Shown: positions 16,318 to 24,633 of the stretch, one piece after another
How positions within the stretch are numbered: position 1 is the first letter of the stretch
How the letters are laid out: each line of letters starts with the position of its first letter
Notes under the pieces: model-generated
What the model saw: only the letters and a program-made list of their open reading frames with translations
Told to the model about the DNA's origin: nothing
The model's database searches: none
Origin: Pseudolysinimonas sp051954455
GTDB taxonomy: Bacteria; Actinomycetota; Actinomycetes; Actinomycetales; Microbacteriaceae
Length of the DNA: 64,000 bases
Direction: 5' to 3'
Assembly (NCBI RefSeq): GCF_051954455.1
Contig: NZ_JBQCHS010000018.1
Coordinates: forward strand, 74,811-138,810
Position numbers and translations under genes: made by a program

Positions 16318-17184
16318 TCAGGCGTCGGCGGCCAGGGCGTCGGCCTCGATCGCCGCGCCGTACGCGGGGGAGGGGGCGACGACGCAGATCGGCGCGGCGG
16401 TGCGCGCGAGCAGCGCCCGCGCGGTGGAGCCGAGGACGAGGCCGGTCAGGGGGCCCCAACGATGGCTGCCGATCACGACCATCCCCGCGTCGCGGGCGTG
16501 TTCGGCGAGGGCGTCCGCCGCCGGCCGCTCCTCGAGGACCCCGTGCGCATCCAGATGGCGCACCTCGTCGCGGAGGCGCTCGACGGCCTCCGTGAGCTCC
16601 TTCCGGTGCGCGTCGCGGAAGTCCGGTTCGTCGGTGATGAGGGAGAGGAGGTTGGCGCGCGACTGCACCGGCACCGCCCAGGTGTGGACGACCGTCAGTC
16701 GGGCGTGCGCCGCGACCGCCTCGTGCGCGGCGAACTCCAGCGCCTCGTCGCTCGTGTCGCCCTCGTCGAGGCCGACGACGACGTCACGGGTGGGTCCCGG
16801 CGTCCAGTCAGCGGGCACGATCACGGTGACGGCGCGAGAGCGCGACGCGATGCGCAGCGGCACGGACCCGTGCAGGGTCGACTGGACCGGGTGATCGCGG
16901 CGCGCGCCCACGACGACCAGATCGGCGTGCTCGGCGGCATCGACCAGTGCATCCGGCACGGTCTTCATCTCGAGCGAGGTCCGGACCTCCGCGTGCGGCA
17001 GCGCCTCCTGGACGCGCCGGCGGGTGCGCTCGAGCTCCGCACGGTTCTCGGACGGGTCCGACGCCAGCATGTCGAAGGCGCGGACCAGCTCGATCTCGGC
17101 GGGCCGTCGCCGCACGCGCTCGATCACCCAGTCGACGGCCGGCCGGGATGCGGCGCCCCCGATCCCCACTGCGATGCGCTCCAT
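16318..17184 (-). CDS. Universal stress protein, two UspA domains
   Basis: 288 residues with tandem UspA domains: RIAVGIGGAASRP with VVVGARRDHPVQSTLHGS in the first, and VVVGLDEGDTSDEALEFAA with VVIGSHRWGPLTGLVLGSTA in the second. It resembles the genes at 5438 and 23646. First gene of a three-gene operon. Start ATG 17184 has Shine-Dalgarno GGAAGGA. The minus-strand box 17234-17247 gives -10 GAGCGT (17210-17205) and a leader of about 14 nt. Divergent from the BON gene at 17307. Confidence 0.9.
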   Translation of the reverse strand: MERIAVGIGGAASRPAVDWVIERVRRRPAEIELVRAFDMLASDPSENRAELERTRRRVQEALPHAEVRTSLEMKTVPDALVDAAEHADLVVVGARRDHPVQSTLHGSVPLRIASRSRAVTVIVPADWTPGPTRDVVVGLDEGDTSDEALEFAAHEAVAAHARLTVVHTWAVPVQSRANLLSLITDEPDFRDAHRKELTEAVERLRDEVRHLDAHGVLEERPAADALAEHARDAGMVVIGSHRWGPLTGLVLGSTARALLARTAAPICVVAPSPAYGAAIEADALAADA

Positions 17185-17233
17185 GACCGGTCCTTCCCAC
17201 CCCCACGCTCGCCGGCCGATCCCCGCACGACGA

Positions 17234-17247
17234 GGGCCGAAGGTCCC
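17234..17247 (-). promoter_or_regulatory. DosR-type box 9, USP operon 17184-15112
   Basis: GGGACCTTCGGCCC on the minus strand; -10 GAGCGT (17210-17205) 23 bp away, leader of about 14 nt with RBS GGAAGGA. Confidence 0.83.
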
Positions 17248-17257
17248 CTTCGTGCGG

Positions 17258-17271
17258 AGGACCTTCGGCCC
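17258..17271 (+). promoter_or_regulatory. DosR-type box 10, tandem BON genes
   Basis: AGGACCTTCGGCCC. Centre 42.5 nt before ATG 17307; -10 GATGCT (17295-17300) after 23 bp. Confidence 0.83.
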
Positions 17272-17306
17272 TCGACGGGGTCGGCGCCCCGGCCGATGCT
17301 CGGCGC

Positions 17307-17975
17307 ATGAGCACATCCCCGGCCGCGCGGACGGATCTCGAGATCCTGCAGGCCGTGCGTGACGAGCTCGACTGGGCGCCCGACGTCCGGGCGGACGCGG
17401 TCGACGTCGCGGTCGACGCCGGCGCCGTCATGCTCTCGGGCGAGGTCCTCACCCTCGACGAACGCCGGGCCGCCGCGCGCGCCGGCCTGCGGGTCCGGGG
17501 CGTCGTCACCCTCGCCGACGACCTCGTGGTCGCGGGCCCCCCGGACGAGCAGGTCGACGACCGCGCCATCGCCCGCGCCGTCGAGCAGGCGTTCGCGTGG
17601 TCGAGCGCGGTGCCGGCCTCCGTCGATGCGGCGGTCGACGACCGCCGGGTCACCATCACGGGCCAGGTGGAGTGGGACTACCAGCGCCGCGCCGCGCGGG
17701 CTCTCGCGCGCGCCGTGGTCGGTGTCCGCGAGGTCGTCGATCGCACGGAGCTGACGCCTCGGCTGTCTGCGCCGGACACCGCCGAGCGGATCCACGCCGC
17801 CCTCGTGCGCCGGGCCGCCCTCGACGCGCAGGACATCGAGGTCGCGGTCGACGGCACCACCGTCACACTGACCGGACGCGTCCACTCCGCCCTCGAACGC
17901 CGCGAGGCCGTCCACGCCGCCTGGGGGTCGCCCCACGTCGAGCGCGTCGTCGACCTCCTGACCATCGCACCGTGA
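17307..17975 (+). CDS. Triple BON-domain protein
   Basis: 222 residues, three BON repeats (VMLSGEV near 49, VTITGQV near 114, VTLTGRV near 191), the same length as the gene at 4288. No signal peptide. No Shine-Dalgarno: box 17258-17271 is centred 42.5 nt upstream and -10 GATGCT lies at 17295-17300, so the mRNA is predicted leaderless. A second triple-BON gene follows after 7 nt. These are duplicates of one ancestor, judging by shared N-terminal blocks (DELDWxPDV). Confidence 0.84.
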   Translation: MSTSPAARTDLEILQAVRDELDWAPDVRADAVDVAVDAGAVMLSGEVLTLDERRAAARAGLRVRGVVTLADDLVVAGPPDEQVDDRAIARAVEQAFAWSSAVPASVDAAVDDRRVTITGQVEWDYQRRAARALARAVVGVREVVDRTELTPRLSAPDTAERIHAALVRRAALDAQDIEVAVDGTTVTLTGRVHSALERREAVHAAWGSPHVERVVDLLTIAP

Positions 17976-17982
17976 CGCCGTC

Positions 17983-18654
17983 ATGAACGCGACGGAGGGG
18001 CGCACCGACGAGCAGATCCAGGAGGACGTGCTCGCCGAGCTGCGGTGGACGCCGGACGTGGATGCGGCGGGGATCGGCGTCGCCGTCGAGGACGGCACCG
18101 TCACGCTGACCGGGCAGGTCGACAGCTACATCGAACGCGTCGCGGCGGCGCAGGCGGCGCTCCGGGTCCGCGGCGTGACGGCCCTCGCGGACGAGCTGCG
18201 GGTCCGTCCGGTCACGGGGGAGGGGCTGTCCGACTCCGCGATCGCGCACGCGATCGAGCACGGCCTGGCCTGGGCGACCGACGTGCCGGACGGCGTGCAG
18301 GTCGTGGTGCGCGACGGGGTCGCGACCCTTCACGGCGAGGTCATGTGGCAGCACCAGCGGCAGGCCGCCGAGCACCTCGCCGCGCGCACCCGCGGTGTGC
18401 GCGCGGTGAAGAATCGCATCGTCCTGTCGCTGCGGGCCTCAGCGGCGGAGACGGAGGAGGTCATCCGGCACGCGCTCCGCCGGCACGCGCACGTCGACGA
18501 GCCCTCGGTCCACGTCGCGGCGGTCGGGACGCGGGTCACCCTCACGGGCACGGTCCGCACGCCCGCCGAGAGCCGCCATGCCGAGCACGCCGCGTGGGGC
18601 TCGCCCAACGTCACGGCGGTCGAGAACCGTCTGACGGTCACCGGCGAGCAGTGA
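17983..18654 (+). CDS. Triple BON-domain protein (tandem paralogue)
   Basis: 223 residues, three BON repeats (VTLTGQV, ATLHGEV, VTLTGTV). The N-terminus WTPDVDAAGIGVAVEDG is nearly identical to that of the protein at 4288, closer to it than to its immediate neighbour at 17307. The ATG lies 7 nt after the upstream BON stop, so the pair should be co-transcribed. No signal sequence or membrane span. Role unknown; OsmY-type BON proteins are stress-induced. Confidence 0.84.
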   Translation: MNATEGRTDEQIQEDVLAELRWTPDVDAAGIGVAVEDGTVTLTGQVDSYIERVAAAQAALRVRGVTALADELRVRPVTGEGLSDSAIAHAIEHGLAWATDVPDGVQVVVRDGVATLHGEVMWQHQRQAAEHLAARTRGVRAVKNRIVLSLRASAAETEEVIRHALRRHAHVDEPSVHVAAVGTRVTLTGTVRTPAESRHAEHAAWGSPNVTAVENRLTVTGEQ

Positions 18655-18799
18655 GGCGGACGCCCGCGGGATGAGTGCCGCCGGCGGCCTCCGTCCCGAG
18701 GGCGGGCGCGTAGCCGCAGTCGGCGGTGCGCCCCGGCCGGTGGACCCTCCGACCGGTCCGCGGTGCGTCCAGTGTGCTCCGCCGTCCCACGAGGGAGAA

Positions 18800-18813
18800 G
18801 GGACCAACGGCCC
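18800..18813 (+). promoter_or_regulatory. DosR-type box 11, PNPOx-like 18849
   Basis: GGGACCAACGGCCC. Centre 42.5 nt before ATG 18849; -10 CAGGCT (18837-18842) after 23 bp. Confidence 0.83.
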
Positions 18814-18848
18814 TCGGCGCCGATCCGTCGTGTCGGCAGGCTGCGAGC

Positions 18849-19283
18849 ATGACGATCGACCCCCGGACGCAACCCGCCGACGTGATCTCCGAAGAGGAGT
18901 GCTGGCGGCGGCTCGCGGGGGAGCGCATCGGGCGCTTCGCGGTCGAGTCGGGCGGCGGTCCGCGGATCTTCCCGGTCAACCACCTGGTCCTCGACGGGGC
19001 GGTCGTGTTCCGGAGCGGGCCGGGCCTCAAGATGCTCGCCGGCTCGGCGCATCCGCGTGCCGCGTTCGAGGTCGACGGGCGCGATCAGGACGAGTTCTGG
19101 AGCGTCGTCGTGGACGGCGACGTCACGATCCTGGGCGCCGACGACCCGTCGCTGCTCGGACGGCTCGACGACCTCGTGGCGCTGCATCCCTCGCCGAAGC
19201 ACATGGTGATCCGGCTCCGGCCGCGGTCGATCAGCGGCCGGCGCTTCCTGCCGCCGCAGCCGGGCAGCCTCTGGAACGCCTAG
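18849..19283 (+). CDS. Pyridoxamine 5'-phosphate oxidase-like flavin/F420-binding protein
   Basis: 144 residues of the split-barrel PNPOx-like fold: EECWRRLAGERIGRFAV, then IFPVNHLVLDGAVVFRSGPG and AAFEVDGRDQ. Family members bind FMN, F420 or heme, and related proteins occur in mycobacterial DosR regulons. Ligand and reaction are not determinable here. ATG 18849 has no Shine-Dalgarno. Box 18800-18813 (GGGACCAACGGCCC) is centred 42.5 nt upstream with -10 CAGGCT at 18837-18842. Transcribed alone, it ends 7 nt from the convergent flavodoxin-like gene. Confidence 0.84.
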   Translation: MTIDPRTQPADVISEEECWRRLAGERIGRFAVESGGGPRIFPVNHLVLDGAVVFRSGPGLKMLAGSAHPRAAFEVDGRDQDEFWSVVVDGDVTILGADDPSLLGRLDDLVALHPSPKHMVIRLRPRSISGRRFLPPQPGSLWNA

Positions 19284-19290
19284 CGACAGG

Positions 19291-19842
19291 TCAGGCGCGG
19301 ACCGGTCGACGCAGGCTCCGGCCGAGGAGCAGCCCCCACTCGCGCGCCCGGTCGAGCTCTCCCGCGACCAGCTGTCCCTTCTCGTCCACCACGGCCTCGA
19401 AGCCGCGCCCGTCGACCCAGGCGCCGGCGCGACGCGCCAGCCGCGCCATGGCCGGGAGCGCCGACCCGCTCAGCAGCCGCGGCAGGTCGGTGCGGGTGGT
19501 GAAGGTCGTCAGGCGCAGGCCGGTGAGGGCCGTCGCGCCGAGCCACTCGCGCATGCCCGGGGTCAGCGCGCGCCCCTCGAGCGTGCGGCCGTACATCCGG
19601 TTCTCGAGCCACTTCGCCCCCTCCGCCCGCGAGGCCGGGGTCGGCAGGCTGCGGGCGTGCGTGGGCGCGCCGATGACGAGGAGGGAGAACCCGCGGAGCT
19701 CGTACGGCGAGAGGCGCCGCACGTCGCGGCAGTCGGTCGGCACCGACTGCGACATCCCGGCGGCGATCACCTCCGCCACCTGCCGGGTCGATCCGAACAG
19801 CGACTCGTACGCGACCAGGGCGCGCGGCGTGGTCTCATCCAT
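19291..19842 (-). CDS. Flavodoxin domain protein
   Basis: 183 residues. The N-terminus ALVAYESLFGSTRQVAEVIA has the SLFGSTRQ phosphate loop expected of FMN-binding flavodoxins, followed by LLVIGAPTHARSLP. It is longer than a simple flavodoxin because of a C-terminal part with GAWVDGRGFEAVVDEKGQL. It may shuttle electrons for the island's redox enzymes (inference). ATG 19842 lies exactly 42.5 nt from the centre of the minus-strand box 19878-19891, with -10 GACGCT at 19854-19849 and no Shine-Dalgarno. Divergent from arcD. Confidence 0.82.
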   Translation of the reverse strand: MDETTPRALVAYESLFGSTRQVAEVIAAGMSQSVPTDCRDVRRLSPYELRGFSLLVIGAPTHARSLPTPASRAEGAKWLENRMYGRTLEGRALTPGMREWLGATALTGLRLTTFTTRTDLPRLLSGSALPAMARLARRAGAWVDGRGFEAVVDEKGQLVAGELDRAREWGLLLGRSLRRPVRA

Positions 19843-19877
19843 GGCCCGAGCGTCGTCGCCGAGCCCCTCGGCGCTCA

Positions 19878-19891
19878 GGGGCGAAGGTCCC
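19878..19891 (-). promoter_or_regulatory. DosR-type box 12, flavodoxin 19842
   Basis: GGGACCTTCGCCCC on the minus strand. Centre 42.5 nt before ATG 19842; -10 GACGCT (19854-19849) 23 bp away. Confidence 0.85.
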
Positions 19892-19913
19892 TCCGCCCAC
19901 GGACCGCCGCGCC

Positions 19914-19927
19914 GGGACCTTCGCCCC
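19914..19927 (+). promoter_or_regulatory. DosR-type box 13, arcDAB
   Basis: GGGACCTTCGCCCC. Centre 44.5 nt before ATG 19965; -10 GAGCGT (19951-19956) after 23 bp. Confidence 0.83.
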
Positions 19928-19964
19928 TGGACCGTCGACCGCGCCGTGGCGAGCGTGAGGGCCC

Positions 19965-21407
19965 ATGAGCACACACCGCACGCGTCCGGCCGCCCACCAG
20001 CTGCGCCTCCCCGCCGCCACCGCGCTCGTCGTCGGGTCGGTCATCGGGATCGGCGTGTTCGGGATCCCCGCCGGCCTCGCGGGCTTCGGTCCGATCAGCC
20101 TCGTCGCCTTCGTCCTCGTCACGGTCGGCGCGCTGGCGCTCGCCCTCGTGTTCGGCGCGCTGTCCCGGCGTGCCGGGGATGCATCCGGCGGCCCCTACGT
20201 CTACGCGCGCGAGGCGTTCGGCGAGTTCGCCGGCTTCCTCAACGCCTGGACGTACTGGGTGACGGCCTGGGCCGGCAACGCCGCGATCGTCGTGGCGCTC
20301 GTCGGCTACGTCGAGGTGTTCGTCAACACCGACCACAACCGGTGGTGGTCGCTCGTGATCGCCCTCGTCGGCCTCTGGATCCCCGTGCTGGTCAACGCTC
20401 TCGGGCTCCGCTCCATGGGGGCAGCTCAGACCGTCTTCACCGTGCTGAAGATCATCCCGCTCGCCTTCATCGCGCTCGTGGGGGTCTTCTTCATCCGGCC
20501 GGAGAACTTCGGCGCCTTCAACTCGTCGGGCTCCGACGGGTGGACCGCCCTCGCCGGCGCCGGCGCGCTCGCCCTCTTCGCCTACCTCGGTATCGAGACG
20601 GCGTCGGTCGCCGCCAAACGCGTCCGCGACCCCGAACGCAACGTCCCCCGCGCCACCGTCATCGGGACCCTCATCAGCGCGATCGTCTACATCCTCGGCA
20701 CGCTCGCCGTCTTCGGGCTCGTCTCCAACGCCGCGCTGCGGACGTCGACCGCCCCGTTCAGCGATGCCGCCAACGCGATGCTCGGCGGCACCTGGGCCGG
20801 ACAGGTGATCGCGGTGTTCGCGATCGTCTCCGGGCTCGGCTGCCTCATCGGCTGGACGCTCATCATCGGCGAGATGCCGTTCGCGGCCGCGCAGCACGAC
20901 CTCTTCCCGCGCGTGTTCCTGACCGAGCGCCGCAACGTCCCGATCGTGGGCGTGGTGGTCTCCACCGTGCTGGCGAGCCTGCTGACCGTGCTCGCGTACA
21001 CGAGCTTCGACCAGGTCTTCGTGCTCGTCGCGCTCCTGACGGTCTTCACGTCGGTCGTGCCGTACATGTTCTCGGCGGGGGCGCAGATCCTCGACCTCGT
21101 GCGGGGCCGCGGAGTGCGGGGCGCGCGCTTCGCCCGCGATCTCACGATCGCGATCATCGCCCTCGCGTTCACCTTCTGGGCGCTGCTCGGCAGCGGGCAG
21201 GAGGCCGTCTTCGCCGGCACCGCGTGCGTGCTGCTCGCGATCCCGCTGTACGCGATGACCCGCGCGGCGCGGCGCCGGGCCAACGATCTGCTCCCCGAGC
21301 CGACCGCCGAGGCCGCATCGTCCCCGGATGCGCGCCTCGGCGGTCCCCTTCCGGCGCCCGACGCCGAGACCGAGCAGCGCGCGGCGACCCTGGAGTCGGT
21401 CCGATGA
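19965..21407 (+). CDS. arcD: APC-family amino acid antiporter, probable arginine/ornithine exchanger
   Basis: 480 residues with about 12 membrane helices. The APC signature VVGSVIGIGVFGIPAGLAGF is near 25-45, with GIETASVAAKRVRDPERNVP in the middle. Function is assigned from operon position: arcA and arcB follow directly, so exchange of external arginine for ornithine is the likely job. No Shine-Dalgarno is obvious. Box 19914-19927 is centred 44.5 nt upstream with -10 GAGCGT at 19951-19956. It overlaps arcA by 4 bp (ATGA). Confidence 0.85.
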   Translation: MSTHRTRPAAHQLRLPAATALVVGSVIGIGVFGIPAGLAGFGPISLVAFVLVTVGALALALVFGALSRRAGDASGGPYVYAREAFGEFAGFLNAWTYWVTAWAGNAAIVVALVGYVEVFVNTDHNRWWSLVIALVGLWIPVLVNALGLRSMGAAQTVFTVLKIIPLAFIALVGVFFIRPENFGAFNSSGSDGWTALAGAGALALFAYLGIETASVAAKRVRDPERNVPRATVIGTLISAIVYILGTLAVFGLVSNAALRTSTAPFSDAANAMLGGTWAGQVIAVFAIVSGLGCLIGWTLIIGEMPFAAAQHDLFPRVFLTERRNVPIVGVVVSTVLASLLTVLAYTSFDQVFVLVALLTVFTSVVPYMFSAGAQILDLVRGRGVRGARFARDLTIAIIALAFTFWALLGSGQEAVFAGTACVLLAIPLYAMTRAARRRANDLLPEPTAEAASSPDARLGGPLPAPDAETEQRAATLESVR

Positions 21408-22657
21408 CCATCGCCGAGACGCCCCTCCTCGAGGCGACGACCGGTCTGCGGGTCGACTCCGAGGTGGGCGTGCTCCGCGAGGTGATCGTCCACCGCCCCG
21501 GGGTCGAGATCACCCGGCTCACCCCCGACAACGTCGAGGAGATGCTCTTCGACGACGTGCTGTGGCTCGCCCGCGCCCGATCCGAGCATGACGCGTTCGT
21601 CGAGCAGCTGCGCTCCCGCGGCATCTCCGTCCACCTGTACGGGGACCTCCTGCGCACGGCGCTCGGGCACGACGACGCGCGGGAGGAGGCGATCGCGGCG
21701 GTGCTCACCGACGAGCGGTTCGGACCACGGCTCGGACGGGTCCTGCGCGACCAGGCCGAGGACGCCCCCGTCGGCTGGTTCTACGACGTCCTCGTCGGCG
21801 GACTCGTCCCGTTGGACATCGACGCCCGCATCGGCCGATCGCTCGCGATGGAGGCGGCCGCCCCGGGTGGATTCCTGCTGCCCCCGGTGCCGAACATCGG
21901 ATTCCCGCGCGACAGCTCGGCGTGGATCTACGGCGGGGTGCAGGTGAACACGATGGCCAAGCCGGCCCGGCATCGCGAGTCGCTGCTCGTCGACCTGATC
22001 TACCGGTATCACCCGCGCTTCGTCGACGCTCTGCGCTACGACGACCCCGCACGGACCGGCGCCGCCGCCGCGACCGAGGGCGGCGACATCCTCGTGATCG
22101 GCAACCGCTCCGTCCTGATCGGCATGGGCGAGCGGTCGACGCCGGCCGGCATCGAGCGCCTCGCGAGCCGACTGTTCGCGACCGGGCAGGCCGATCGGGT
22201 CATCGTGGTCGCGATCCCGAGGTCGCACGCGACGATGCACCTCGACACCCTCATGACGATGGTCGACCGCGGCGTCATCGCCATGGGAGCGGGCCTCGAC
22301 CCGGCCGCACAGGAGGGCTGGCTCCTGGAGCCCGGCTCGGGCCGGGACGTCGAGGTCTCGGAGCGCCGCCCCCTCCTGCGCATGATCGAGGAGGCCCTCG
22401 ACACCGCGATGACGGTGCTGCGGACCGAGGAGGACGAGTGGTCGGCTGCGCGCGAGCAGTGGGACGACGCGAACAACTTCCTGGCCCTCTCGCCGGGCGT
22501 GGTGGTCGGCTACGAGCGCAACGTGGCGACGAATACCTCCCTCCGCCGTCACGGCATCGAGGTCGTCACGATCGCCGGCAGCGAGCTCGGTCGGGCGCGC
22601 GGCGGATCCCGCTGCATGACCTGCCCCATCCGGCGCGACTTGGTGACCGAGCCATGA
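21404..22657 (+). CDS. arcA: Arginine deiminase
   Basis: 417 residues. Converts arginine to citrulline and ammonia. Visible blocks: the N-terminal SEVGVLREVIVHRPG, LLPPVPNIGFPRDSSAWI, SHATMHLDTLMTMVD (catalytic His region) and the C-terminal GGSRCMTCPIRRD holding the nucleophilic Cys. Operon arcD-arcA-arcB with 4-bp overlaps on both sides. With arcB it forms the arginine deiminase pathway, which gives ammonia (acid defence) and carbamoyl phosphate. Predicted DosR-type control through the box at 19914-19927. Confidence 0.95.
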   Translation: MTIAETPLLEATTGLRVDSEVGVLREVIVHRPGVEITRLTPDNVEEMLFDDVLWLARARSEHDAFVEQLRSRGISVHLYGDLLRTALGHDDAREEAIAAVLTDERFGPRLGRVLRDQAEDAPVGWFYDVLVGGLVPLDIDARIGRSLAMEAAAPGGFLLPPVPNIGFPRDSSAWIYGGVQVNTMAKPARHRESLLVDLIYRYHPRFVDALRYDDPARTGAAAATEGGDILVIGNRSVLIGMGERSTPAGIERLASRLFATGQADRVIVVAIPRSHATMHLDTLMTMVDRGVIAMGAGLDPAAQEGWLLEPGSGRDVEVSERRPLLRMIEEALDTAMTVLRTEEDEWSAAREQWDDANNFLALSPGVVVGYERNVATNTSLRRHGIEVVTIAGSELGRARGGSRCMTCPIRRDLVTEP

Positions 22658-23649
22658 CCGTGGTGGCCGCGGCGCGGGGCCTCCTCGACGACGTGGGCAT
22701 GGCTCCCGACGCGCGGCACCTCCTCGACCTCGCCGCGCGCCTGAAGCGCGAGCACCGCGACGGTGACGAGGTGCTCCGGCTCCGCGGCCGTGCCATCGCG
22801 CTGCTGTTCGAGAAGCCGTCGACCCGCACCCGCACCGCATTCGAGCTGGCCGGCGTCCAGCAGGGCGCCCATGTCACCGCGATCGACGCGCGCCAGACGC
22901 ACCTCGGCGAGACCGAGAGCGTCGAGGACACGGCCACCGTGCTCGGCCGCATCTACGACGGCATCGCGTACCGCGGTTTCGCGCAGTCCCGCCTCGTCGA
23001 GCTCGCCGCCGCGTCGAGCGCGCCGGTGTGGAACGCGCTCTCGGACGACTGGCATCCGACCCAGGCCCTCGCCGACTTCCTCACCCTCGAGGAGTGCGTC
23101 GGCCGACCCGCCTCCGAGATCACGGTCGCGTTCGTCGGCGACGGGCGCGACAACGTCGTCCACAGCCTCCTCGTCACGGGAGCCGCCCTCGGCGCCCGCG
23201 TGCGCGTCGGATGCCCGGCCCAGCTGGCGCCACGGGAGGACGTCGTCGAGACAGCGCGCCGGCTCGCCGTCGGCAGCGGCGGCACCGTCGCCATCACCAC
23301 CGACCCGCGGATGGCGGTGGCGGGGGCCGACGCCGTCATGACGGACGTCTGGGTGAGCATGGGGGAGTCGGACGAGCTCTGGGAGGAGCGCGCCCAGGCC
23401 CTGCGCAGCTACCGCGTCGACGCGGACCTGATGGCGGCGACCGGCTCGCCCCGCGCGCGGTTCCTGCACCCGCTCCCCGCCGTCCACGACGCCTCGACGA
23501 CCGTCGGTCAGCGACTGCACCGGCTGACCGGCCTGGTCGGCGCGGAGGTCGCCGACGACGTGTTCCGCTCACCGCGCTCGGTCGTGTTCCAGCAGGCGGA
23601 GAACCGCCTGCACACCATCAAGGCCCTCCTGGTGGCGCAGCTCGCCTAA
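22654..23649 (+). CDS. arcB: Ornithine carbamoyltransferase, catabolic context
   Basis: 331 residues. Phosphorolyses citrulline to ornithine and carbamoyl phosphate. Carbamoyl-phosphate motif EKPSTRTRT (near 54), DWHPTQALADFLT and DVWVSMGE are all present. The ornithine motif HCLP reads HPLP (LHPLPAVHDAS, near 271), so the conserved cysteine is replaced by proline. It follows arcA with a 4-bp overlap. No carbamate kinase (arcC) follows; the next gene is convergent and overlaps the stop by 3 bp. Confidence 0.92.
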   Translation: MTVVAAARGLLDDVGMAPDARHLLDLAARLKREHRDGDEVLRLRGRAIALLFEKPSTRTRTAFELAGVQQGAHVTAIDARQTHLGETESVEDTATVLGRIYDGIAYRGFAQSRLVELAAASSAPVWNALSDDWHPTQALADFLTLEECVGRPASEITVAFVGDGRDNVVHSLLVTGAALGARVRVGCPAQLAPREDVVETARRLAVGSGGTVAITTDPRMAVAGADAVMTDVWVSMGESDELWEERAQALRSYRVDADLMAATGSPRARFLHPLPAVHDASTTVGQRLHRLTGLVGAEVADDVFRSPRSVVFQQAENRLHTIKALLVAQLA

Positions 23650-24500
23650 CCCGCCGCGGCACCCGCCGCCGCGGGGACGCCGCCGTCGACCCGGCTCCGC
23701 ACGGCCGGCGGCACGATGCACATCGGCGTGGCGCTGAGCGGCACCAGGTCGCGGGCGCACGTGCCGAGCGTGATGCCGATCGCGTGACGGTGGCTCCCGA
23801 GCACGAGCATCTCCGCGTCGTCCGCGCGACCCGCCAGCAGGGAGACCGGCGGCCGCTGCCCGAGCAGTCCGCGCAGACGCACCCGCGGGTACGCGGCGCG
23901 GATGCGATCGAGGGCCTCCTGCAGGATCCGGCGGTGCGCGAGGCGCTCGGGCGACGGCTCCTCCTCGCGGACCGACGGCACGGACGCCGTCCAGGCGTGC
24001 ACGACCTCGAGCTCGGCGAGCGTGCCGGCCGCCTCCCGTGCGGCGAAGAGCGCGGCACGGTCGCTGGACCCGTCGGCGGCGAGGCCGAGCACCACTCGGC
24101 GGCGGAGGGAGGGCGCCCAGTCCTCCGGCACGAGGACGGTCGCGCAGTGCGACTGCGCCGCGACCCGCAGCGGAAGGGACCCCGCCATCGCGGACAAGAA
24201 GGGGTGGCCGCGATGGGTGCCCACGACGAGCAGGTCGGCGTCGCGGGATGCCTCGAGAAGGGCGGAGGGCACGGACGAGGTCACGATCGAGGTCTCGACG
24301 ACGGTCTCGGGTGAGCGGCGCAGCCAAGCGGTCCGGAGCTCGTCCAGCCGTCGCTGCTCCACCACGGGATCCGACACGACCAGGTCGAACGCCCGGACGA
24401 GGACCACGTGGCACCGGTGGTGCTCGGACCGTCGGATCGCCCACTCGACGGCTCCGTGCTGCGCGGCGAGGTCGGCGACGCCGATGACGATCTTCTCCAT
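23646..24500 (-). CDS. Universal stress protein, two UspA domains
   Basis: 284 residues, tandem UspA domains: KIVIGVADLAAQHGAVEWA with VVGTHRGHPFLSAMAGS, then VVLGLAADGSSDRAALFAA with VLGSHRHAIGITLGTCAR. The second nucleotide motif is altered at its end (GTCA in place of GSTA). An Ala-rich tail ends the protein. ATG 24500 has RBS AGGAG and lies 63.5 nt from the minus-strand box 24557-24570. Divergent from the SDR gene; the two boxes are 2 bp apart, as in the pair at 6330-6359. Convergent with arcB. Confidence 0.9.
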   Translation of the reverse strand: MEKIVIGVADLAAQHGAVEWAIRRSEHHRCHVVLVRAFDLVVSDPVVEQRRLDELRTAWLRRSPETVVETSIVTSSVPSALLEASRDADLLVVGTHRGHPFLSAMAGSLPLRVAAQSHCATVLVPEDWAPSLRRRVVLGLAADGSSDRAALFAAREAAGTLAELEVVHAWTASVPSVREEEPSPERLAHRRILQEALDRIRAAYPRVRLRGLLGQRPPVSLLAGRADDAEMLVLGSHRHAIGITLGTCARDLVPLSATPMCIVPPAVRSRVDGGVPAAAGAAAG

Positions 24501-24556
24501 GGATGCTCCTGGTGCTCGGGTGCCGTCAGGCTGCCGCGGCGCGGGACTCGCGCCCA

Positions 24557-24570
24557 GGGTCGGAGGTCCC
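24557..24570 (-). promoter_or_regulatory. DosR-type box 14, tandem USP 24500
   Basis: GGGACCTCCGACCC on the minus strand; -10 CAGCCT (24534-24529) 22 bp away; leader of about 20 nt with RBS AGGAG. Palindromic with box 15. Confidence 0.78.
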
Positions 24571-24572
24571 GC

Positions 24573-24586
24573 GGGACCTTCGTCCC
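24573..24586 (+). promoter_or_regulatory. DosR-type box 15, SDR
   Basis: GGGACCTTCGTCCC. Centre 54.5 nt before ATG 24634, which has RBS GGAAGGAG. No nAnnnT seen at the usual distance. Confidence 0.76.
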
Positions 24587-24633
24587 ACGGTCCCGGCCCG
24601 TCGGCCGCTGGGATGGGCACGGAAGGAGTCGAC

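Noticed and set aside
18671..21403. Possible N-terminal extension of arcA reading through PNPOx, flavodoxin and arcD
   Set aside because: ArcA has its full N-terminus from ATG 21404, which overlaps the arcD stop; upstream part is out-of-frame translation of other genes.
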